Shown here: one piece after another, positions 1-10,275 of the stretch
How the letters are laid out: every line of letters starts with the position of its first letter
Position numbering within the stretch: the first letter of the stretch is position 1
Source: Acanthacorydalis orientalis
Lineage: Eukaryota; Arthropoda; Insecta; Megaloptera; Corydalidae
DNA length: 64,000 nt
Assembly (NCBI GenBank): GCA_034766995.1
Contig: CM068322.1
Span: forward strand, 35,709,439-35,773,438
Direction of reading: 5' to 3'
Made by a program: the position numbers and the translations under genes
Notes under the pieces: generated by a model
Seen by the model: the letters and a program-made list of their open reading frames with translations, nothing else
What the model was told of the DNA's origin: nothing
The model's database searches: none

Positions 1-240
1 AGGATGCAAATTTACTGATAAAACTGTTACTCGGCGACATGAATGCGTTAAAAGCGTTATTAACAGATAGAATGAAACAAGCGACTATATTTCAATGTTT
101 CGCCTGTTCAAAGAGCTCGTTCTGGACGACCGTTACAAGAAATAAATAATTTTATTCTGGTTTCCGACCGTTTCGTTTTTGTTTTTTTCGCAGCACACTT
201 GATACGAAGAAGATACAGAAAATTCTGATCTCTCTACGCC
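1..240. repeat. Family D repeat, truncated by the window start
   Basis: Shared words ACTGATAAAACTGTTACTCGG, TATTTCAATGTTTCG and a T-run followed by CGCAG match the tandem family D units at 12.4-12.9 kb. No coding content is seen. Confidence 0.55.
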
Positions 241-289
241 TTTGAGTTGTTGTCTAATGATGATGCTATCGAACGATGTTAGTCGAATC

Positions 290-392
290 TAAATACCCAT
301 AAGCAACAATCAAAAATGACGAATAATGATTTATTGAACACCGCTGATTAGAAAAGTTTTTTTTTTATATTTTGTTTGTTTTCTGAACCAAT
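290..392. repeat. Family A repeat fragment
   Basis: Family A is the commonest dispersed repeat here, a foldback MITE-like unit. One arm reads, in pieces: CTGACACTGTGGCTAAATTC, ACTTTCACAAACGAATTC, GATCAAAAATGTTCAATAAA, TCATTATTGATC, TTTGATTGTTGCTTATGCG, TTTCGATGGCGATGCCATCA. This fragment keeps the CATAAGCAACAATCAAAAAT part and the T-run. Confidence 0.6.
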
Positions 393-1339
393 ATATTAAT
401 CACTCTTCACCAAATCAAATGTCGGTAATAAGGATAGAAGATTGCTCATGAACCATGAGAGGAAGAGGAGTTCAGTTCGAAGCATTAAAATAGCACTAGC
501 TTAAAAAATTATTCTTCGGCCTGGCAGTGAACGTTAATTACATTCGAAGGCGTCGATTCTGAAACATAACGAGAAGAATAGACATCCGCGTGTTCTAGGA
601 ACGCATCCGTCGGTTTTTTCTCGAACGGCGCACGGAGGGAAATCGATAACCGTCGGGGCATACCGGCCGCGACCCGGAGGTCAGGTTAAAGTGCGTCTCT
701 GGCACGGTCGCCAGAGCGATATCCCCGAGCGGCGATCGGCGCACGTGGCACCCGACGGGCGTTACATAAGAGAACGCGGACGCGAAACTGGAAAGAAAAA
801 ATAAGAGGAGACGCGGCGGTGCGCCGAAATAGATTCTGTGCCGACATGATTCACGCGCGATCTATTCCAGAGACACGCGTGCGTTCGGATCCGCGCGCGT
901 GCGAGAAAGAGAACGCGACCACTACGAGTCGACGGTCGATTTGTTCTCTTGCAGGTCTCCATCTATGTAGGACACGCAGATGTCCACTAATACTCTCTCT
1001 AGCACCGTACACGAGACACATGTGCATCCATTCTGAAAGTTTAGAATATACTAATAACCCGAAGATTCGTTCAATTCTCACAAAAAACAAATCGATTATT
1101 GAAATTGATAATACACACACACTAACTTTCCGGTCGCTTTTACAAAAGATCGATCTGACAAATCATTCGAGAAAGTTTATAACTTTGTTTATATACAAAT
1201 AACAAAAAAATACAAATCTCCTCTTCACAATTTCATATTTAGACAATCTACTAGTCTCGATTACACTTCGTATTTCACAAATTAATTCTTTCCTCGTCTC
1301 GCGAATCACCCAAAAAATGAACGTCGATGTATAAAACAA
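393..1339. other. Intergenic, no gene seen; CpG-rich 585-960
   Basis: The short open frames between 760 and 1200 overlap on both strands, differ in frame and show no domain. The CpG-rich part could be a regulatory island. An AT-rich stretch follows to 1339. Confidence 0.4.
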
Positions 1340-1490
1340 ATCTGCCGCGACTATAATTCAATGTTTCGCTGATCGAAGAGCTCACTGTTAGCGTTTGTTA
1401 TAAAAAAATAAACAGTTTCTTGTTTATTTCGACCTGTTTGTTTTTTTTTTTCGTAGGTAACTCGATACTAGTGTTAGAAATTTACTAGTA
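1340..1490. repeat. Family D repeat copy
   Basis: TATAATTCAATGTTTCGCTGATC..., a long T-run and GTAGGTAACTCGATACTA match the family D unit seen in tandem near 12.5 kb. Confidence 0.55.
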
Positions 1491-2204
1491 CAGCCGGTCC
1501 ATTGTGATTAACGCAGTTACCGGGAACTCCGTCCTCGCAGTCGGGCATGTAAAAGCGCTGAAAGGTATGTAGGACGGGCGAAAACACACGTGCGAAGACC
1601 GTGTTACGTAACGGCACGCACACGTGTGTGCGTACACCTCCGTCCTCGCCCGCCCCGTCGCAAACGTCCCCCGGCCTTACCATGTTTTCGAATCGCAACA
1701 AATGTGCATTTCTGTGCAGCTGCACGGGCGGACGATCACACACACTCGCACCCACGTTCAGTTCGCAGAACGCGCCGCGACATAAACCGCTCGGTCAGCT
1801 GGTTCGCTTTTAAACGACCGAGCGACGGATTGTTCGGTACACAATCGGCAATCGATCAATAAGGCCGGCCATATTAGGTCACGGCATGACCAACTGTTGC
1901 GCGAACACATGTCTCTTACTTACATATCGAGCCATTCGGGTCCAGGGTCTCCTCTAGCTGCGTTGGACTCGTACTGGAAAAAAGAGAAAAAAAGTGTTAT
2001 AAACGAATGCGTACTAGAGTCACATATCAGTACATACTCTGCATAAGCATGCTATTATATATGCAGAAAGTGAAAATGAATGGAAATGAAATATGAAATG
2101 AAAATGAAATATGAAATGAAAATTCATTTCATATTTCTTGACGCTCGTTACTGAATACATTTTTGATTAGAACATTTGTTATGGAAACAACAAACAATTC
2201 ATTT
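1491..2204. other. Intergenic, no gene; perfect inverted repeat at 2106-2137
   Basis: A CpG-rich part (1500-1860) carries short frames on both strands without recognisable products. At 2106-2120 and 2123-2137 a 15-bp motif (GAAATATGAAATGAA) and its complement are separated by two bases. Confidence 0.4.
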
Positions 2205-2475
2205 ATCAAACTGTTGCCGACACTAACTGAATTCATTTCGATAAATGAATCGTTTTTTTATTATTTTTCCAGTCCCATAAAGCACAATTAATTTTTCTGC
2301 TCGAAAATGTTGTCTTTCGACGGCGACGCCATCATCCTTAAAGAGCCACGGTACTGATAATGCGAGGACGATGCAGATACGCAACGTCAATAATCATTTA
2401 TTGAACATTTTTGGTCAGAAAATGTCTCTGTAGTTTTTGTGAACAGATAAAAATCCGTTTGTGAAACTGTTGTTA
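2205..2475. repeat. Family A copy, both arms
   Basis: The left arm remnant (GCCGACACTAACTGAATTC) and the right arm (CGCAACGTCAATAATCATTT, ATTGAACATTTTTGGTCAG) face each other across a centre that includes GACGGCGACGCCATCATCC and GCCACGGTACTGATAATGC. Confidence 0.6.
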
Positions 2476-2683
2476 AGCATTTTTTTTTTATTTATATTCT
2501 TAGAAATATTATAAAGTAAATTCGGATTTCCGTGGCTACAAATTTAAAATACGAATGAATTCAAACTTGTCTATAAATAATAAACCGGCGCAAGCCCTCT
2601 CATTCTTATTTTCATGCACCGTTTGCAACATCGGGTCTCGATTCAACCGCCATTCGAGAATACTTTCAAGAATTATTACCACC

Positions 2684-4767
2684 GTGTAAGAGTTTGGACG
2701 TTATCTAGGAAGCTCTGAACAAATAAACAAAAAAAATGTTTTTGTATGACGTACGGACGATGTTTCTACAAAATGTTATCAGATGACTAGATTGTAATTG
2801 CGTTAAATAGAAATGAGAGTCTGGAGCGAGATCCGAGAAGCTATGGATGAATAAAAGATTGTTTACGTGAGACGCACACGCGATATCTGTTCAGAGTGTC
2901 ACCAGGCGACTCGATCGTAATTGTGTTTAATAGAAATGAGAGTTTGAGGCGAGATCTAGGATGTTATGAATAAATAAGAGATTATTTACATGTGACGTGT
3001 GGCCGTTTTTTTTGTGTAGTTTTATTAGATGACTAGATTTGTTTGCGGTAATTGGAAACGAGTTGAAGGCGAGATCCAGGAAGCGATGAAACGAACAAAA
3101 TGTTGTTTATGCGTGTATTTTCATAAAATTTTATCAAGTGACTAGATGGTAATCGTGTTAAACGGAAACGGGGGTTTCTTATGTAAATTGAAAAATTACA
3201 CCCGTATTACTTCTCAGGCGTGGAAATGGCCGAATCAGCATGTGACTGACGGGTCATACATTATATATGCGCCCGTGTTTATCAAATAAATCGACTTAAA
3301 CGATAATAACCGCACATAACAGCCAGCGAAGAGATTTACTGCACATGCGATGATACTTTAACGCCGCGCCGGTTCCCGTAATGAACATAAAACTGGATGT
3401 TCGGAATTCGAAAGGTTAATTAAAAATACACCTACAGCCGCACTCGAGCGACGGCGGCACGTCGGAAGACGTTCCGTCGCGGCGAGAGAGGCGACCGTTT
3501 CGGTCTCATCTTCGATTCGGAACGAATCGGAAAACACACATCGACGGCGCGAGATATTCGTTTCGTTGTTTACAAACGATCCGAAATCGACACGCGAAGA
3601 GAGACGGAGAGGCGCGCGAGAAGACGCGAGACGCAGAGGGAAGATACGACGGCGGAGACGACGACGACGCTCGAGGCCTTCGGCTGTATTAATAACTCGG
3701 CGAGGGCGTCTGTCGACGTCGCGATGCTGCGTCGAAACGACAAGACACAAAAAGTCGACGGGGCCTGTTCGCAAAGGAATTAAAAGAAAAACGGTCGGCG
3801 CGTAAACAACGAGTCATAAACGTGAACGGTAATACTTTTTCAGACAAACAGTCTGCGGAATATTACGGTGAGAAAAAAATGCGTAGAATCGAATCAGTTG
3901 CTCCGTTTCGATCGCATTTAAAACGGCACACACTCGACAACAATACATTTTAAACTCGATCGAACACAGGTAAAAGTTTCATTCGGAATTAGCCTGTACG
4001 ATTTCATCAATTCGCATTTTAGTTTTCTACTAGAAATAGACACAAAAAAGAACGATCCGAAGATGATAAAAAAATGTGTAATCTATTCTTAGATTCACTA
4101 CTAAAACCTTACTGTTGAAAAAATCAACTAACTGTTATTCGTTACAAAAAAAACGAATATATATATATGAAAACGTCTGTTTCTGTTTAACACGATTACC
4201 ATCTAGTCGCTTGGTAAAATTTTATGAAAACACAGCACATACGTCACGCATAAACAACATCTTGTTTGTTCCACCGATTCCTAGATCTCGTCATCAATTC
4301 GTTTCTAATTACCGCAAATCAAATCTAGTCATCTAATAAAACTATACAAAAAAAAAAAAACACACAAAACGCTTGTACGTCACATGTAAATAACATCTTA
4401 TTTATTCATAACATCCTAGATCTCGCCTCAGACTCTCATTTCTATTAAACACAATTACAATTTAGTCGCCTGGTGACACTTTGAATAGATATCGCGTATG
4501 CGTCTCACGTAAACAATCTTTTATTCATTCATAGCATCTCAGATCTCGCTTCAGACTCTCATTTCTATTTAACACAATTACAATCTAGTCATCTGATAAC
4601 ATTTTGTAGAAACATCGCCCGTACGTCACAAAAACATTTTTTTGTTTATTTTTTCAGAGCTTCCTAAATATCATCTAAACTCTTACATCAATTTAACACA
4701 GTTGCAGTCTAATCTGATTTCTTTCTATGCAGAATAAATTAAGGGCCAGATGTGTTCAAACATTGTA
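2684..4767. mobile_element. Foldback-like element: long inverted arms made of ~120-bp tandem sub-repeats (family C)
   Basis: Arm 1 (about 2684-3190) reappears inverted as arm 2 (about 4165-4767) across a ~1 kb loop. Each arm holds four diverged sub-repeats marked by TGACTAGATTGTAATTG-like boxes near 2785, 2906, 3030 and 3140, and by their complements near 4200, 4322, 4457 and 4581. A sub-repeat reads roughly: that box, then GAAATGAGAGT, GCGAGATCTAGGAAGC, ATGAATAAATAA, GATTGTTTACGTGAGACG. Arm 2 retains an outer terminus ending CATTGTA that arm 1 has lost. Drosophila Foldback (FB) elements have this architecture; no coding capacity is seen here. Confidence 0.7.
3355..3830. other. CpG-rich segment in the loop of the Foldback-like element
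   Basis: The loop between the arms contains about 470 bp of GC- and CpG-rich, purine-biased sequence, unlike the AT-rich arms. Overlapping open frames on both strands translate to Arg-rich low complexity with no recognised domain. It could be captured host sequence or the pre-insertion environment. Confidence 0.4.
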
Positions 4768-4794
4768 CGTCGCATTAAAAATGTTCATTTTCTG

Positions 4795-4797
<3 letters not shown>

Positions 4798-4867
<70 letters not shown>
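4798..4867. repeat. (TA)n microsatellite
   Basis: About 35 uninterrupted TA units, starting 30 bp beyond the outer terminus of the Foldback-like element. Confidence 0.95.
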
Positions 4868-4871
<4 letters not shown>

Positions 4872-5035
4872 TTGTTTTTATTTTTTTAACTAACTGTGGA
4901 CGTATTGAGAAGTGTTTCAAGATACATGTTTTTCGAAGAATCTAAGCGCCCAATCTCGAACTACTTGATCTTGTCTAATCAGTCTATGCGACCATAAGAA
5001 GTCAGTGTCAGTGGATGTAGGAAAAAACATCCACG

Positions 5036-5260
5036 ACAACCACAATACAATTTATATCACTGGCTAAATTCGCTTTCATAGATGCATTATCTACTTCCTA
5101 CGCCTCAGCATAGAAACGTGAGCATAAAATGGTGTGAAGTTGTCATCGAAATACGCATAAACAATCAAAAAGCATTTATTGAACATTTCTGATCAGAATT
5201 TTTGTTATGGGGTCGATGTGATGATTCGGAAACAATTCTTTCGTGAAAGCCCACATCATG
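5036..5260. repeat. Family A copy, both arms
   Basis: Left-arm words CACAATACAATTTATATCACTGG and GGCTAAATTCGCTTTCATAG are followed by the right arm GTCATCGAAATACGCATAAAC and TTATTGAACATTTCTGATCAG. Confidence 0.65.
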
Positions 5261-6420
5261 GAAAAATCTATTCAGCACTTTATCAATTAGAACAGTCACG
5301 ACGACAGCGTACTATAAACATCAGTGTGTTTGTTACTCGATGCGCATACGCTATTCAATTATTTTAATTTTCGTTTGCGTACAATCGCGGATCTTGGCCT
5401 TGAGAACATCCATTCTGATTTAATCAACTCGATTTGTATCGTTTGCGGTGCGCATGTGTGTTGCATACACTGTCACACACATTTATATTTTACCACGCAC
5501 ACACAGGCAGACACGCATGTGTTTACGGGACTGTTTGTGCAATGCACCTTAAATTGCGACACAAAGCGAAGCTGTCGGCCAATTGTGACACTGAAAGGGC
5601 ATTTCAGCACGCGTAAACTGATCCGACATTGTCGCAGTGTCACGTTCGTTCGGTATGTGAACAGCAGCACGTCGCAATAATTGACAGAATTAATCCATGT
5701 GCATACATCTGACACGTTTCAAAATACACACACACACACAAACAAACAATTAGAAACAGTGGACGAGCATGTCAGTCGGTGTTTATAAATGTCGAGAGTG
5801 ACGGCGGCCGATGAGCAATCGAGCCAATCCGTGAATAAATAAACATGACTGAAGAACAGGAACAGTCCGAGTCGATGAGATGCTGGCTGTAATTCATCAA
5901 TCCGATCGCACTGCGTCGAGAGATCCATGCAAAACATGCACTGACGTTTGTGTAAGCTTATGTGCATGTGTGTGTGTGTGTGTATGCCATTTATGGTCTT
6001 GCTCGGTGCTAAATCAGTAACAGATTAGCATTGAAATCGACTCGAGCGGTTCTTGTTGCACGGGACACGGAACGACCAAGCAAAGTCACCGACGACGACC
6101 TTGCCGCCAGATCGCTGCATCGAAACAAACAACACAATCGACACAGATCTGTTTTGTTCTCCCTTATGTAATTCCGTCGAGTGCAAGTGGTTCTGCACGT
6201 CCGACCTGAACCGAGAAACTCGTTCGGAAGTGCGGATGGCATCGCTCGCGGCCATCACGTATCCAATTCAATTCCCAATTATGTACTTGTGAATTCTTGA
6301 ACGGTCGCGTTTCATGAATACGAAACGACCGGAGTAAATTTCAATAACGGAATGTTTCTGTAACGATCGTCTGAGTGTAAACGAGACGGTCGGCTGTGAT
6401 TTGATGTTGTTTTTTCGGCA
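5261..6420. other. Intergenic; short (CA)n/(TG)n runs, CpG-rich 6020-6260, no gene
   Basis: A (CA)n run near 5727-5742 and a (TG)n run near 5966-5984 flank unremarkable sequence. The CpG-rich part carries overlapping short frames on both strands with no family resemblance. Confidence 0.4.
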
Positions 6421-6732
6421 TACAATGTCTAAACACACCTGGCCTTTAATTTATTCTGCATAGAAAGAAATCAGACTAGACTGCGACTGTGTTAAATAGA
6501 TGTAAGTGTTTGGACGGTATCTAGGAAGCTCTGAAAAATAAACAAAAAATTGTTTTTGTGTGACGTACGGGGATGTTTCCACAAAACGTTATCGGATGAC
6601 TAGATTGTAATTGTTTTAAATAGAATTGGAAGTTTGAAGCGAGATCTGGGAAGCTATGAATGAATAAAAGATTGTTTACGTGAGACGTACACGCGATATC
6701 TATTTAAAGTGTCACCGGGCGACTAGGACGAA
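6421..6732. repeat. Family C arm fragment, including the intact outer terminus
   Basis: The sequence starts TACAATGTCTAAACACACC and matches the reverse complement of 4460-4767 closely, through the terminal segment and two sub-repeats. It stops abruptly at GGGCGACTAGG, where unrelated sequence begins. It is a solo arm from a second copy. Confidence 0.75.
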
Positions 6733-6759
6733 ATCATTTTCGGCAAATATGACGAGGTT

Positions 6760-6945
6760 TTTTCAGTACACTGACGCTCTGAAGATGAAAGCATCGTCGT
6801 AAAAAACAAAGGAACAAAAAGCATAAGGAACAATCAATAATGATTTGTTTGAACATCCTTGATCACAAAAAATGTTTTTTTATGGTTTTTAGGATGTAAG
6901 AAAGAATTAGTTTGTAAAGAAATCAGAGCGTATTGTATATCGATT
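6760..6945. repeat. Family A copy, mostly right arm
   Basis: CTGACGCTCTGAAGATGAAAG and AACAATCAATAATGATTTG, followed by GAACATCCTTGATCAC, match the A consensus. It lies just past the solo family C arm. Confidence 0.6.
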
Positions 6946-7238
6946 CGTCCGCTGTAGTATTCGACCATCATGTTGAAAACATTCACGTTCAGAACACGCG
7001 TTATTATTATCCTTTATAGCCGGGTTCATCCCTTGTTTCAACAACGCTAACTACATACATACTTATTTCGTTTAGATAGCTATGAAAAAAACAACAACAT
7101 ATCAAAACAATTAGTAACGTCTAAATGAGATAGCTATGAAAACGACAACTTACAAACAATGTAGATGCTTTGTCTTCATAGTTGTCTAGATTATATAAAC
7201 ATACACATATACATCATACATATTCATGTACATATACA

Positions 7239-7245
<7 letters not shown>

Positions 7246-7301
<56 letters not shown>
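7246..7301. repeat. (TA)n microsatellite
   Basis: A TA tract with one AAA interruption, preceded by degenerate ACATA/CATATA sequence from 7200. Confidence 0.9.
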
Positions 7302-7309
<8 letters not shown>

Positions 7310-9040
7310 CACGAATTTAAAAATAAGCACACTTGATCGTTCAGTGATGTAAAATTTGGTTGCAGCCAAAATTGCTTGGTTTTTTTGTTTTTTTTTGTTT
7401 TAGACGACGCCATTATCATCTGATCATAACATTATTACTTCAGTATGTTGTTTTTCTGTGTACCTGCTGTTCAATATTCTACACGAATCAAATAGGCTAC
7501 GTGAACGTTCGTTTCCTCCACAATCGGTTTTTCGTCGACCTCTGGTAAATCTTGAACTCAAGATATGCCTGCGGATGATGAAGTCCGAAATCGAACTCGG
7601 TCAAAATCCAATTATACAAAATGCATTCACTGAATATTTCGTTAAAGTATTTTTTATGGCGTGTGGGGGCGATAATTCGCTCGAGTGAATTCAAACACGG
7701 CCGTGCAAGAGAAGCGGACGTTTATCTTCCGTAATTAACATCAGACGACGATGACTTCACCTGAACAATTAGACGAAAAATATAAATGCGAGACGAATTT
7801 CGCGGTTAATAACGAAAAAATTGGTTCGCTAAGTGGCGTTTTCGCATTACTTCCAATCAAAGACGCGGCCCCACCGTGCACCTACAGACATTCTAGACAA
7901 ACAACGATTCGTACGCTCACGCCACATCCACACGGAATCTTGCCGAGTCTACACGGACATCTGAAGAACGGCACGACGACAGCGCCGACAACTAGATACG
8001 TATGTATTTATAGACGGCGACGACGCCGCACTCGGACGCTCCGTCTCCTTCAGACGCATCCGGTGGAAAGAGAACGCGGCAACACGTCAACGATTGATGT
8101 CATGGATCGGGGGCTAGTGTACACTTAATGAAGACATCCATTATCTAATGAAGTGCATTTCCGATTGTTTGACGACGAGGAGCGCGCGTGGGATTCGAAA
8201 CGGCGACGACGAAGGACCGAAGAACGCGCCGATGAAAAAATCAAACGCGGAGAGACGCGCTCGCATTGTTCGTTTCGCACGTGCGCGGCGGGAACGGCGA
8301 ACGGGCATCGGGATTGATGTGCGGGAGAACGTATTTCACACGCCGTCGCACGAGAGGGACCGTTTCCTGTTTTCGGGCATCGGGAGGCGGCGTGCAGAGA
8401 AAACGGCCGGGAAGCGGATTTCGAACGGCAGCGTACAATAGAGGGAAGGGAAAAAAACGCTTAATGAACACGCACGAGCCGAGGCGTACGGAAGAATGGA
8501 AAGCGGACGGACGGGATCGGCGGCCGGGAACGATTTCAAAGTTCCGATGATAAATTTACGACGTCGACGATCTGTTGCCCGAAACGAGCTAGTTGAGTGA
8601 TGCGTTTATTTACTCTAGGGGCTTTTTCGGATACTCGAGCGACACATTAACGGACGCGTTGTGCGCGAGTATCATTTACGGATTTATCTTCTTCACAGAC
8701 GCAGGCGGGCAGATAAAATAAATACAGGAACACCTGACAGAACAAATACGGGATGAAAGAATGAAACGAGAAGGCGTCGTTTTCCCGGATTAGAAACTTT
8801 TTTCTGTGGTTTTGGGGATGAAAAATGTTTAACTTGTGAATGTAAATTCAGCCAGTGTCCGAACTGTACTGTGGATAATATACATGTATCATTGTTATGC
8901 ATCATCCCCTTCAAAGTGATTCCCCTTCAGATTATATGCATTTATCTCGGCGTTGCGGACACTTTCGGAAACAAGGATGAAAATCTCCAACTTTTGATCG
9001 ACTAATTTCTGATTTTACACAGTTTTGCATAAAGACAACA
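7302..9040. other. Intergenic, CpG-rich 7860-8680, no gene recognised
   Basis: The CpG-rich block encodes Arg/Thr-rich frames on both strands (for example 7751-8128 and 8266-8550 on +) with low-complexity composition and no domain. It could be a regulatory island or an unseen noncoding exon. Confidence 0.4.
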
Positions 9041-9133
9041 CACCGGTGTGGTTATTTTATCATCAGATGCGAAATGTGCAGTCTAAAAGAACAACTACAA
9101 CTAAACCTTGATCATTCTGAAAGATCAAGTGGG

Positions 9134-9196
<63 letters not shown>

Positions 9197-9409
9197 CACA
9201 CAGAGGGCTATGCTTGTAATATTTCGGTAAATAGTGCAACTAGGTTTCACTTGTTAGTATTGCTTCATGGACTACTACTAGATTTAGTCGCACTCATGAA
9301 TTTATTCTCTATAAGCACACTGGTGTAGTTTATTTATGATTAAATGCGAATTGTGCAGTCTAAAAAACCAATTGCAACTAAACCTTGATCATTCTGAAAG
9401 ATCAAGTGC

Positions 9410-9480
<71 letters not shown>

Positions 9481-9602
9481 TACATATAATACATTAGAGG
9501 GCTATGCTTGTACGCTTTCGGGAAATAGTGCAACTAGGTTTCACTTGTTAGTATTGCTTCATGTACTACTAGATTTAGTCGCACTCATGAATTTATTCTC
9601 AA
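9041..9602. repeat. Tandem duplication, two ~280-bp units each with an internal (TA)n tract
   Basis: Unit 1 begins CACCGGTGTGG (9041) and unit 2 begins CACTGGTGTAG (about 9317). Both then run through TGTGCAGTCTAAAA, CTTGATCATTCTGAAAGATC, a (TA)n tract (9136-9194 and 9412-9472), AGAGGGCTATGCTTGTA and TTTCACTTGTTAGTATTGC. The second half of each unit is a family B arm. Confidence 0.85.
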
Positions 9603-9690
9603 TAAATCTACCAACCATATACAGATCTAGTGGTATATAAATTACTGCTTATTAACAAGATCATCTAGTTGCAGTTTTTTTTAAAAAAAA
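9490..9690. repeat. Family B foldback copy
   Basis: Family B is a hairpin-type repeat. Its left arm is CAACTAGGTYTCACTAGTTAG and TTTCATATACCACTAGATC; its right arm is the complement, separated by AACTTATTCTTAATAAGTT-like sequence. Here the left arm is 9518-9580 and the right arm, with AGATCTAGTGGTATA, is 9620-9680. Confidence 0.65.
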
Positions 9691-9814
9691 TAAAATATTA
9701 CGACCATGGTCTAAAGTAACTGAAGACGGCCGTGTATTCTTTTATCAACGGCCGTGTAAATATCCATATCTTTATTTAACCTATCTGACAACATTCCGAT
9801 CAAAGTTCCTAATC

Positions 9815-10275
9815 ACAATACAGTTCTGACACTGACTATAAATTCACTTTCACGAGTGAACAGTTTTCTGCGCCACAAAGCCACAAGAAATGTGGTCAGA
9901 AGTGTTCAATAAATAATGTTCGACTGTCGGTAACACGCGTTTCGATGGCGATGCGATCATCCCGAGGTACAGGGGAAAAAATCTCAGAGATTTTTCTTGT
10001 AAATTTACAGATCGTAGCATCTAGTCGCATGCGAATGACCAAAATAAAAATAACTGAATTCGAAATAAAATTGTTTCTGGTAATAAACGCTCGAAATGGA
10101 CTCTTTGATCGATAAGACACTGAACTATTGTCACGGTAGATTTTCCTATACCACGGCGCTGTAAAGATGATGCGCCATCGCCGTCGAAATGTGCATAAGC
10201 AATAATTGAACATTTCCGATCAGGGAGGTTCCGTCTTGCAGTTTATACACTGAAACAAGAACGCGTTTGTGGATG
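9815..10275. repeat. Family A copy, extended, both orientations
   Basis: Arm words CAATACAGTTCTGACACTGAC and AATTCACTTTCACGAGTG occur first, then GTGTTCAATAAATAATGTTC and TTTCGATGGCGATGCGATCA. The opposite-strand words (GATGATGCGCCATCGCCGTCG, AACATTTCCGATCAG) follow at 10165-10235. Confidence 0.65.
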
